DNA from: Prevotella sp. E15-22
GTDB taxonomy: Bacteria > Bacteroidota > Bacteroidia > Bacteroidales > Bacteroidaceae
Length of the DNA: 64,000 nucleotides
NCBI RefSeq assembly: GCF_023204875.1
Contig: NZ_CP096247.1
Coordinates: 1,612,001 to 1,676,000, forward strand
Direction: 5' to 3'
Part shown: in pieces, positions 1-7,913 of the stretch
How the letters are laid out: each line of letters opens with the position of its first letter
Position numbering within the stretch: position 1 is the first letter of the stretch
Notes under the pieces: generated by a model
Database searches by the model: none
What the model saw: only the letters and a program-made list of their open reading frames with translations
What the model was told of the DNA's origin: nothing
Made by a program: the position numbers and the translations under genes

Positions 1-303
1 ATTATTCTTGACCCACCTGCTTTTGCTAAGCATCGTGGTGCACTTCATAATGCATTGAAGGGTTATACACGTTTGAATCAAAAGGCTTTCGAAAAGATTG
101 AACGAGGCGGAATACTCTTTACGTTCTCTTGCTCACAAGTCGTTACAAAAGATCATTTCCGTAATGCAGTATTCACTGCAGCTGCCCTGGCAGGTCGCAA
201 AGTGCGTATCTTGCATCAGTTGCATCAGCCTGCTGATCACCCCATCAACATCTATCATCCCGAGGGAGAATACCTTAAGGGTCTAGTACTTTATGTTGAA
301 TAA
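1..303 (+). CDS. Class I rRNA (cytosine-5) methyltransferase, RlmI-like, C-terminal part (5' end outside window)
   Basis: The frame is open from base 1 to the stop at 301-303, so only the last 100 residues are visible. The fragment starts with a LDPPAFAK stretch, the catalytic loop (motif IV, DPPxF/Y) of the RlmI/RlmK-type S-adenosylmethionine-dependent RNA methyltransferases, followed by an FTFSCS segment that fits the second conserved motif near the C-terminus with its Cys. Enzymes of this family methylate a cytosine of 23S rRNA; the exact base cannot be told from the fragment. The last 11 bases overlap the start of tilS, so the two genes are probably translated together. The N-terminal PUA domain expected for RlmI would lie outside the window. 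Confidence 0.8.
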   Translation: MILDPPAFAKHRGALHNALKGYTRLNQKAFEKIERGGILFTFSCSQVVTKDHFRNAVFTAAALAGRKVRILHQLHQPADHPINIYHPEGEYLKGLVLYVE

Positions 304-1612
304 GGTAAAGAAATATATCGAAAAGCATCAGTTGCTTAGTTTCGACAAGCATTATATAGTTGCTTTGAGCGGTGGAGCCGACAGTGTGTGCCTCTTGCTG
401 GCTATGCTGCGTTTGGGTTATCATGTTGAAGCCGTTCATTGCAACTTTCATTTGCGTCAAGAGGAAAGCAACCGAGATGAGTCATTTGTTGTTGATCTTT
501 GTAATAAATATGATATTGCATTACATCTTATTCACTTTGATACAAGGACATATGCCAAGGTCCACAAAATAAGCGTCGAGATGGCTGCCCGTGAACTTAG
601 ATACAATTATTTCGAACGTTTGCGTCAGGATCTTGGGTTTGATGGAATTTGTGTGGCTCATCATCAAAACGACTCTGCCGAGACTGTTCTTCTCAACTTG
701 ATTCGAGGCACAGGAATTCACGGACTCACAGGTATTAATCCATGTAATGGATATATTATCCGACCTTTATTGTGTGTCAATAAAGAAGAAATCACGAGGT
801 GGCTTGTTGAGCAACATCAGGATTATGTTACTGACTCGAGTAATTTGCAAGCAGAGGTTGTTAGGAATAAGATTCGTCTTAACATTCTCCCGTTGTTAAA
901 AGAAATCAATCCAAACGTTGAGAATAATATCTTGCGGGCGGCTCAGAACCTAAACGAGATTGTTTCAATCTATGACAAAGAAGTAAGTAAAGCCTTGGAG
1001 AAACTTCTGGATGGAAACAGACTTGATATTCATGCTTTGTTAAAAGAAACATTGCCCAAAAGCATACTATTCGAATGGCTCAAGACATACAATTATTCTC
1101 CAGCTACAATCGACCACATTTATGAATCACTTACGTCTCTGCAATCAGGCAGGGAATGGACTTCTGAAACCCATCAGTTAACTATTCATCAGGGATGCTT
1201 ACTCTTAGAAGTAAAGGTTCCAGACCTTCCCATTCTGCGTATACCTGAACCTGGAAATTATATCTATAATAACGATTGTATGCTGAAAATTGAATCTCAA
1301 CCTCAAAAATATATTTTAAAAGATTCATCGTATGCGTGCCTGGATAAATCAAAAGTATCATTTCCATTGACTATCCGACCAATTCAATCTGGTGACAGAT
1401 TCTTCCCATACGGAATGAAGGGAAGTAAATTACTAAGCGATTATCTAACCGATCGCCATTTATCAATCTTCGAGAAACGTCGTACATTAGTGCTTTGTGA
1501 CAAACAAGGCCATATAATTTGGTTGGTAAATCATCGTCCTGATGCACGATTCTGCGTAAATGATTTAACGCAAGAAACATTGCTATTTTCTTTTTTTAAC
1601 AGAAAAAAATAG
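293..1612 (+). CDS. tilS: tRNA(Ile)-lysidine synthase
   Basis: The 439-residue protein has the N-type ATP pyrophosphatase P-loop SGGADS at residues 26-31 and the AHHQND segment at 122-127, both diagnostic for TilS. The enzyme ligates lysine to C34 of the CAU-anticodon isoleucine tRNA, which changes its decoding from AUG to AUA and is normally essential. Length and the C-terminal extension (after about residue 220) fit the longer, E. coli-like TilS form with a tRNA-binding C-terminal domain. The ATG at 293 overlaps the upstream methyltransferase gene by 11 bases, which makes a two-gene RNA-modification operon likely. A second PP-loop tRNA enzyme, ttcA, is encoded at 52.6 kb; its CxxC motif is absent here, so the two are not confused. 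Confidence 0.95.
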   Translation: MLNKVKKYIEKHQLLSFDKHYIVALSGGADSVCLLLAMLRLGYHVEAVHCNFHLRQEESNRDESFVVDLCNKYDIALHLIHFDTRTYAKVHKISVEMAARELRYNYFERLRQDLGFDGICVAHHQNDSAETVLLNLIRGTGIHGLTGINPCNGYIIRPLLCVNKEEITRWLVEQHQDYVTDSSNLQAEVVRNKIRLNILPLLKEINPNVENNILRAAQNLNEIVSIYDKEVSKALEKLLDGNRLDIHALLKETLPKSILFEWLKTYNYSPATIDHIYESLTSLQSGREWTSETHQLTIHQGCLLLEVKVPDLPILRIPEPGNYIYNNDCMLKIESQPQKYILKDSSYACLDKSKVSFPLTIRPIQSGDRFFPYGMKGSKLLSDYLTDRHLSIFEKRRTLVLCDKQGHIIWLVNHRPDARFCVNDLTQETLLFSFFNRKK

Positions 1613-1644
1613 CCGTTTCGAGAACAACGTATTGATATTTTTTG

Positions 1645-1652
1645 TAACTTTG
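1645..1652 (+). promoter_or_regulatory. -7 box of the sigma factor gene promoter
   Basis: TAACTTTG matches the Bacteroidota TAnnTTTG element. No good TTTG partner is seen 19-21 bases upstream. It would give a leader of about 70 bases before the ATG at 1729. Confidence 0.6.
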
Positions 1653-1728
1653 CAGCCGCAAATAAAGAAATATACATGTATAGGCCTATATATCAGGCAG
1701 TTAGTTTATTAAATTCGAGGAAAGATAG

Positions 1729-2601
1729 ATGAGACAACTAAAGATTCAGAAAAGTATCACCAACCGTTCAAGCGAAGCTCTTGATAAGTATCTTGTAGAA
1801 ATTGGACGTGCCCCACTAATCAGTATTGACGAAGAAATTGAGTTGGCACAAAAAATTCGCAAGGGAGGCTTGGAAGGTGAACGTGCGAAGGATAAACTGG
1901 TTACCGCTAATCTGCGATTCGTCGTGTCAGTGGCTAAACAGTATCAGCACCAGGGTCTGACACTTACTGACTTGATTGACGAAGGAAATATTGGACTCAT
2001 CAAAGCAGCCCAGAAGTTCGATGAGACTCGAGGATTTAAATTCATCTCATATGCTGTATGGTGGATTCGTCAAAGTATCCTGCAGGCTATTGCTGAGCAG
2101 AGTCGAATTGTACGTCTGCCTCTGAACCAAGTAGGTTCGCTGAACAAGATTAATCACGAAATCAATAAGTTTGAACAGGAGAATCAGCGTCACCCCTCTG
2201 TTAGCGAGTTGGCTGAAATGACTGATATTGATGAGGAGAAGATTGGTCAATCTATGCAGGCCGACAGTCATCATGTATCAATTGATGCCCCGTTCCAGGA
2301 CGGTGAAGATAACTGCATGCTTGACGTGATGGCTTCAGGCGATGATAGTCGTACGGATCGCCATGTGGACCATGAATCTATGGCTCAGGAATTAAACTCC
2401 GTTCTTTCAAAAGTATTGAAAGATCGTGAAATCATCATTATTCGCGAATGCTTTGGTATAGGATGTCACGAGAAAGGACTTGAAGAGATTGGAGATGAAC
2501 TTGGTCTTACCCGAGAGCGTGTTCGCCAAATTCGTGAGAAGAGTATTGCAAAACTCCGAGACTCAGGCAATGCCAAGATACTAATGAAATACTTAGGATA
2601 A
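1729..2601 (+). CDS. rpoD: RNA polymerase primary sigma factor (Bacteroidota sigma-ABfr type)
   Basis: The 290-residue protein carries regions 1.2 and 2 (a KLVTANLRFVVSVAKQY stretch at about 56-72, then DLIDEGNIGL and the YAVWWIRQSI region 2.3/2.4 at 107-118), region 3, and a region 4 helix-turn-helix (EEIGDELGLTRERVRQI, about 252-268). There is no region 1.1, which is the known form of the housekeeping sigma of Bacteroidota; this factor reads the TTTG/TAnnTTTG promoters seen throughout the window. It is monocistronic, with its own promoter box and a strong terminator behind it. A damaged partial paralogue lies at 59992-60189. Confidence 0.95.
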   Translation: MRQLKIQKSITNRSSEALDKYLVEIGRAPLISIDEEIELAQKIRKGGLEGERAKDKLVTANLRFVVSVAKQYQHQGLTLTDLIDEGNIGLIKAAQKFDETRGFKFISYAVWWIRQSILQAIAEQSRIVRLPLNQVGSLNKINHEINKFEQENQRHPSVSELAEMTDIDEEKIGQSMQADSHHVSIDAPFQDGEDNCMLDVMASGDDSRTDRHVDHESMAQELNSVLSKVLKDREIIIIRECFGIGCHEKGLEEIGDELGLTRERVRQIREKSIAKLRDSGNAKILMKYLG

Positions 2602-2613
2602 AAATACGAATAG

Positions 2614-2654
2614 AACAGGAACTGTAGAAGATTTACTCAGTTCCTGTTTTTTTT
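2614..2654 (+). terminator. Rho-independent terminator after rpoD
   Basis: An 11-bp perfect stem (2614-2624 with 2638-2648) and a 13-base loop are followed by a run of eight T. It separates the sigma factor gene from the promoter of the next gene. Confidence 0.9.
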
Positions 2655-2666
2655 CTTTTAGAAATA

Positions 2667-2697
2667 TTGGTCGTTTCATTCTTTTTGTATACCTTTG
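2667..2697 (+). promoter_or_regulatory. Bacteroidota promoter of the DUF5686 gene, almost no leader
   Basis: TTG at 2667-2669, a 20-base spacer and TACCTTTG at 2690-2697. The -7 box ends only five bases before the ATG at 2703, so the transcript would start at or very near the start codon. Confidence 0.75.
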
Positions 2698-2702
2698 TGG
2701 CA

Positions 2703-4799
2703 ATGAAACGCGTATTACTAACCTTAGCTATGACAATAGTCATGACGTCTATGGCTTCTGGCGAGAGTTTAGACTCGCTAGTGATGAATCGCGTCTTTAA
2801 TTTTCAACGTAACTATACACATGACGTTAATGGTTTCTCGTCCAACGTCTACATGAAGCATATTTATCAAACCCATCGGCGAAATGTCACTTTGTGGGCA
2901 ATTCCACATATGTATACAATTGCTGAAGGAGAGAGAACGTTTGTCAGTGAGCAATATAGTCGATTCAACTTCCGCACCGTTGACGATTATGACAACATCC
3001 AACAAGTATATAACACCACAATTCCTAGGCAACGTCATACTATGCCCGTGCTTATGTCCTATGTTACTCCAAATCTGTACGGAACTACCATATACTCAGG
3101 TCATATTCTTTCCCCTTTTTGCCGTGAGAACCGCATTTATTATCATTATTCATCAGTACCACTCTCAAATAATCAAATGCGTATTTACTTCCGTCCAAAG
3201 ATTGTACCAAACACACAGTTGGTACAAGGAAAGGCTATTGTGGATTGCATTACAGGGCGTATTGAGCAAGCCGAATTGGAAGGAGAATATGATATGATAC
3301 ACTTCCAAACACTAACGATGCAAGGTGAAGATGGATTGCATGCGTTGTTGCCAAAATATTGCATCACCGACATTAGTTTTAAATTTGCAGGGAATCACAT
3401 TACTTCACATTTTGAAGCGGTATTTGATTGCCCTATAACATTGTCGGATACGGTTGATGTTAAAGGCGACTATAACTTGATGGATTCTATTCGGCCAATG
3501 AGTCTATCCCAGCAAGAATTGGATATCTATGAAGACTTTATTCGCGCACACTCGCCAGTTGAGCAAGAAGACACCCTTTTAGAAGAGGAGACAGATTCGT
3601 TAAACATAACTGCGACACTTGTTGGTAAGAAGAAACTGGACGAAGAAGGTGACGATCAGGATGAGACGACCAAACCACATCATAATTATCTAAAAGACAG
3701 TTGGGATTTTATTGAAGACAATCTATTCCACAGTATCGGTCATCGTTCAAAGAAAAGTAGCATCCAACTTTCGTCTATCATCGATCCGCAGTATATAAGT
3801 TACAGTCGCAGCAAAGGCTTGTCTTATAAGATGAAACTATATGCAAGTTATCATTTCAGCGATCTGTCGTGGATAGAGTTTCGTCCACGTGTAGGTTACA
3901 ACTTCAAACTTAAGGAATTCTATTTCAATGCTCCTCTTCATTTCATTTATAATTCAAGTTTAGATGCTGGTATTGATGCCAGTTACGGAAAAGACAACCG
4001 TATTGGAAATGCCAGCGTACTTGAAGAGATTAAGAAGGAATATGGCGAGAGCATTGATTTAGACGGGATGGATCTCGATCTTTTCGATGACTATTATTGG
4101 AACGTATCGCATCACATTCGTCCTTGCAATTGGATAAATATAAGTTCTGGTCTTGTGTTCCATCAACGATGCGCCATTAATCCTCAGGCAATGAAACAGT
4201 ATGGTAAGTTCGAAAAGTACTATTCACTTGCTCCATCGATTACTCTTCAATTAAATCCATGGCAGAATGCACCATTCTTTACAGTTAACTATGAACGTGG
4301 TTTCAAGTTAAATAATAATTATATAAGATATGAACGTATAGAGGCTGATGCTTCTTTTAAATATAAGATGAGACGCACGGAACAAATAAATACACGTATT
4401 GGTGGAGGTCTTTATACCGACAAGAAAAACAATTACTTCCTAGACTTTGCAAATTTCCGTGCAAACAATCTGCCAGATGGATGGGACGATGACTGGTCGG
4501 GAGATTTTCAACTTCTTAGCTCAAGACTCTACAACGAGTCTAGTTACTATCTTCGTGGTCATCTGTCCTATGAGGCACCATTATTGGGAGCCTTCTTAAC
4601 TCCTGCTATAGGCCGATATGTTGAGCGAGAAAGAACATATCTTAGTACCCTTTCAATAGACCACACCCGTCAATATTCAGAACTAGGCTACGGATTCTCA
4701 TGTCGTTTCTTCTCTATGGGAATCTTTGCTAGTTTTCTCAATACTGAATATCAAAACATGGGCTGTAAATTTACATTCGAATTATTCCGCAGATGGTAA
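2703..4799 (+). CDS. DUF5686-family outer-membrane protein
   Basis: I chose the ATG at 2703, not the in-frame ATG at 2667 inside the promoter, because it gives a typical signal peptide (MKRVLLTLAMTIVMTSMASG) and 698 residues. The N-terminal half fits the DUF5686 family (LDSLVMNRVF, NYTHDVNGFSSNVY); an acidic linker with many E and D lies near residues 290-325. The C-terminal half is rich in alternating aromatic and polar residues, as in an outer-membrane beta-barrel, and ends in the aromatic-containing FELFRRW. DUF5686 proteins often also carry an N-terminal carboxypeptidase-like domain, which I do not see here. Function is unknown; export to the outer membrane is inferred. Its last seven bases overlap the addA gene. 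Confidence 0.8.
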   Translation: MKRVLLTLAMTIVMTSMASGESLDSLVMNRVFNFQRNYTHDVNGFSSNVYMKHIYQTHRRNVTLWAIPHMYTIAEGERTFVSEQYSRFNFRTVDDYDNIQQVYNTTIPRQRHTMPVLMSYVTPNLYGTTIYSGHILSPFCRENRIYYHYSSVPLSNNQMRIYFRPKIVPNTQLVQGKAIVDCITGRIEQAELEGEYDMIHFQTLTMQGEDGLHALLPKYCITDISFKFAGNHITSHFEAVFDCPITLSDTVDVKGDYNLMDSIRPMSLSQQELDIYEDFIRAHSPVEQEDTLLEEETDSLNITATLVGKKKLDEEGDDQDETTKPHHNYLKDSWDFIEDNLFHSIGHRSKKSSIQLSSIIDPQYISYSRSKGLSYKMKLYASYHFSDLSWIEFRPRVGYNFKLKEFYFNAPLHFIYNSSLDAGIDASYGKDNRIGNASVLEEIKKEYGESIDLDGMDLDLFDDYYWNVSHHIRPCNWINISSGLVFHQRCAINPQAMKQYGKFEKYYSLAPSITLQLNPWQNAPFFTVNYERGFKLNNNYIRYERIEADASFKYKMRRTEQINTRIGGGLYTDKKNNYFLDFANFRANNLPDGWDDDWSGDFQLLSSRLYNESSYYLRGHLSYEAPLLGAFLTPAIGRYVERERTYLSTLSIDHTRQYSELGYGFSCRFFSMGIFASFLNTEYQNMGCKFTFELFRRW

Positions 4800-7700
4800 A
4801 ACCTCTTGTTGTTTATAGAGCTAGCGCAGGTAGTGGAAAGACCTTCACGCTTGCTGTTGAATATATTAAACTGTTAGTACAGAATCCTCTGGCATACAAA
4901 CAGACGCTTGCTGTAACCTTTACGAATAAGGCTACAGAGGAGATGAAAATGCGCATATTGAGTCAACTATATGGTATCTGGCGTGGTTTGGAAAGTTCCA
5001 AGGCTTATCAAGAAAAGATATGTCAGGAGTTAGAAGCCTCTCCTGAGTTTGTCAGTCGTCAGGCAGGTACGGCCCTACATCTATTACTTCACAATTACAA
5101 CTATTTTCGTGTAGAGACAATTGACTCATTCTTCCAGAGTGTGTTGCGCAATCTAGCGCGCGAGCTTGATCTGACTGCCAATCTACGCGTTGGACTAAAT
5201 GACGTGCAAGTAGAGGAAGTGGCAGTTGACCAACTCATTGATAGTTTGAAAGCAACTGACCAAATGCTGCAATGGCTTCTGCGATATATCATGGACAATA
5301 TCAGTGACGACCGATCATGGAATGTTATCTCACAGATTAAGCAGTTTGGCCGTACCATCTTTCGTGACTATTACAAGCAACAAAGCAAGAAACTCAACGA
5401 TGTGATTAGTCAGAAGAACTTTTTTGATGATTACACCAAGGAATTACGGCAAATACGTGAGGACGCCAGCAATCGCATCCAGATAATTTCCGAGTCATTC
5501 TTTGAAACTATCAAACAAGAAGGATTAACCGTTGACGATTTCTCCAGGAAAAGTAAAGGCGTTTGCTCTATCTTCTTGAAGATGCAACGTGGACAGTTTG
5601 ATGAGAGTATTATCACTCAAACTGTTGCAGATGCCATTGGCAATCCATCTAAATGGTATACAAAAACAAGCGATCGAGCAGAATTTATTCACGCGTTAGT
5701 TGACTGCAAGCTCGACAAACTCTTGCGTCTTGCCGTAGAAGAACAACCACGCCAATGGCTACTCTATAAGAGTGCCGAACTTACGTTACGACACCTTAGT
5801 CAGTTACGCTTGCTGAGCAGTATAGAAGCTAAGGTGCACGAACTCAATGAAAATGCCAATAGATTTCTTCTTAGCGACACCCAGCAATTGCTTCATGAAC
5901 TGATTGATGGAAGTGATTCGCCTTTTATCTTCGAAAAGATTGGCACGCATCTGGAACACATTATGATTGACGAGTTTCAAGATACTTCAACCATTCAATG
6001 GAAGAATTTCAAGGTCTTGCTTCAAGAAGCGATGAGCCACGAGGGATCATCTAATCTTATTGTTGGTGATGTCAAGCAAAGCATCTACAGATGGCGTAAC
6101 GGTGATTGGCGTTTATTGGCAGGCATCAAAGACGAATTTCCTCATGCCGATCAACTGATAGAGGAAAAGCCACTGAACATCAACTATCGTTCAGAACGCA
6201 ATATCATCGATTTCAATAATGCCTTCTTCACTCATGCAGCAATGATGGAGGGTGTTAATGCATATGATGATGTCAAACAGCAATATCCCGCAACAAAAGC
6301 AGCAACAGGAATGGTTGAAGTTACATTGTTGCCTGCAGAAGACTATCAGCAAACGACATTGGATGCTATCGTAAACCATATAAATACACTTCGTAACCAA
6401 CATGTTTCTGCTACGGAAATAGCAATCTTAGTCAGAACAAATAGCATCATTCCAACGATTGCCAATTACTTGATGCAGACGATGCCAGACATAAACGTGG
6501 TCAGTGATGAGGCCTTCCGCTTAGACGCATCTCCTGCTGTCATTACAATTATACAGGCAATGCGCCTTCTTTTAAATCCTGACGACACTATTGCCCGTGC
6601 CTATCTGGCAAAGTTCACTACAGGCAAACTCAATGGCACCCTACCTTCCGACTTTACTGACAAAACAAGCCAGCTACAAAGATTACCTCTCTATGAACTG
6701 GCAGAGCAACTCTATGTCATTTTCCATTTAGAAAAGAGCAAAGGACAAACTGCCTACTTATGTGCTTTCTATGATCAGTTGGCTACTTATATAAATGAAG
6801 AGACATCTGACCTACCCACATTTCTTTCCGAATGGGACGAGACAATATGTTCAAAACCAATTCAGAGTCCTGAGGTAAATGGTATCCGTATCATCAGCAT
6901 ACATAAATCGAAAGGACTTGAGTTCTCACATGTCATTCTGCCTTTCTGCGACTGGCGTATGGAACATTCTGATCTTCTTTGGTGTATTCCTCAGCAGTCT
7001 CCATTCAATCAACTGCCTATCGCTCCAATTGACTATAGCATGAAGAGTATGAATGGCACCATTTATCAGAAAGATTACGAACAGGAGCATCAGCAGGTTA
7101 TTATCGACAATCTCAATCTTCTTTATGTGGCATTCACGCGTGCTTCCAAGAGTCTTTTCGTTATGGGGCGTAGAAATGCGGGGGCTACACGTTCTATGCT
7201 GATTGAAAATGTATTGCCGCTTGTTGCTGACGAATTGTCAGACTCTATCCTGGAATGTGATGTAGACACCAAATCGCCACTTCACTTTATCTTTGGACAG
7301 CTGCCAGCCAACGCACAAGATACTCATTATGAAAAGAAGAGCGACAATCCTTTTTTGCAGAATGCTACACCTATTAACGTTCAGATTGAGCCCTTTGAAC
7401 AACAAGTGGAGTTTCGTCAAAGTAACAAAAGTAAGGAGTTTGCCACCTTCTCGGGTGATGATGAAGAAGCAAATGCTACCGATTATATTCAATTGGGAAG
7501 CATATTACACAAGGTTTTCTCAAATATTCGAACCATCGCTGATGTGGAACAAGCATTGAAAGACTTAGAATTAGAGGGAATTCTTTATAATAATGGTATT
7601 TCCCATCAACGGTTGGAGGATATGATTCGTAAACGTCTCTCCCACCCTCATGTTTTACAATGGTTCTCCCCTCATTGGCAGTTGTTTAACGAATGCACCA

Positions 7701-7912
7701 TACTAACGCCAGATACACAAGAGCGTCGACCCGACCGTGTGATGACCGACGGAAAAGAAACGATAGTTGTCGATTTCAAGTTTGGTTGTGAGCATCAAGA
7801 ATACCACGACCAAGTGCATGAATATATGGACTTACTCCGACAGATGGGTATGCCCCATGTTACAGGTTATCTGTGGTTTGTCTATTCAAATAAAATAATT
7901 GAAGTGAAGTAA
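4793..7912 (+). CDS. addA: UvrD/AddA-type helicase-nuclease (recombination helicase subunit)
   Basis: The 1039-residue protein has all superfamily 1A helicase motifs: Walker A SAGSGKT near residues 10-16, TFTNKATEEM (motif Ia), IDEFQDT (Walker B), GDVKQSIYRWR (motif III), NINYRSERN (motif IV), ISIHKSKGLEF (motif V) and LLYVAFTRA (motif VI). The C-terminus holds a RecB-type nuclease: RPDRV, then VVDFKFG and a QVHEY segment. With the next gene it forms an AddAB-type complex that resects double-strand DNA ends for RecA-dependent repair. The ATG overlaps the DUF5686 gene by seven bases, and the next gene starts one base after its stop. The DUF5686 gene in front is probably only an operon partner. 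Confidence 0.92.
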   Translation: MVKPLVVYRASAGSGKTFTLAVEYIKLLVQNPLAYKQTLAVTFTNKATEEMKMRILSQLYGIWRGLESSKAYQEKICQELEASPEFVSRQAGTALHLLLHNYNYFRVETIDSFFQSVLRNLARELDLTANLRVGLNDVQVEEVAVDQLIDSLKATDQMLQWLLRYIMDNISDDRSWNVISQIKQFGRTIFRDYYKQQSKKLNDVISQKNFFDDYTKELRQIREDASNRIQIISESFFETIKQEGLTVDDFSRKSKGVCSIFLKMQRGQFDESIITQTVADAIGNPSKWYTKTSDRAEFIHALVDCKLDKLLRLAVEEQPRQWLLYKSAELTLRHLSQLRLLSSIEAKVHELNENANRFLLSDTQQLLHELIDGSDSPFIFEKIGTHLEHIMIDEFQDTSTIQWKNFKVLLQEAMSHEGSSNLIVGDVKQSIYRWRNGDWRLLAGIKDEFPHADQLIEEKPLNINYRSERNIIDFNNAFFTHAAMMEGVNAYDDVKQQYPATKAATGMVEVTLLPAEDYQQTTLDAIVNHINTLRNQHVSATEIAILVRTNSIIPTIANYLMQTMPDINVVSDEAFRLDASPAVITIIQAMRLLLNPDDTIARAYLAKFTTGKLNGTLPSDFTDKTSQLQRLPLYELAEQLYVIFHLEKSKGQTAYLCAFYDQLATYINEETSDLPTFLSEWDETICSKPIQSPEVNGIRIISIHKSKGLEFSHVILPFCDWRMEHSDLLWCIPQQSPFNQLPIAPIDYSMKSMNGTIYQKDYEQEHQQVIIDNLNLLYVAFTRASKSLFVMGRRNAGATRSMLIENVLPLVADELSDSILECDVDTKSPLHFIFGQLPANAQDTHYEKKSDNPFLQNATPINVQIEPFEQQVEFRQSNKSKEFATFSGDDEEANATDYIQLGSILHKVFSNIRTIADVEQALKDLELEGILYNNGISHQRLEDMIRKRLSHPHVLQWFSPHWQLFNECTILTPDTQERRPDRVMTDGKETIVVDFKFGCEHQEYHDQVHEYMDLLRQMGMPHVTGYLWFVYSNKIIEVK

Positions 7913-7913
7913 C

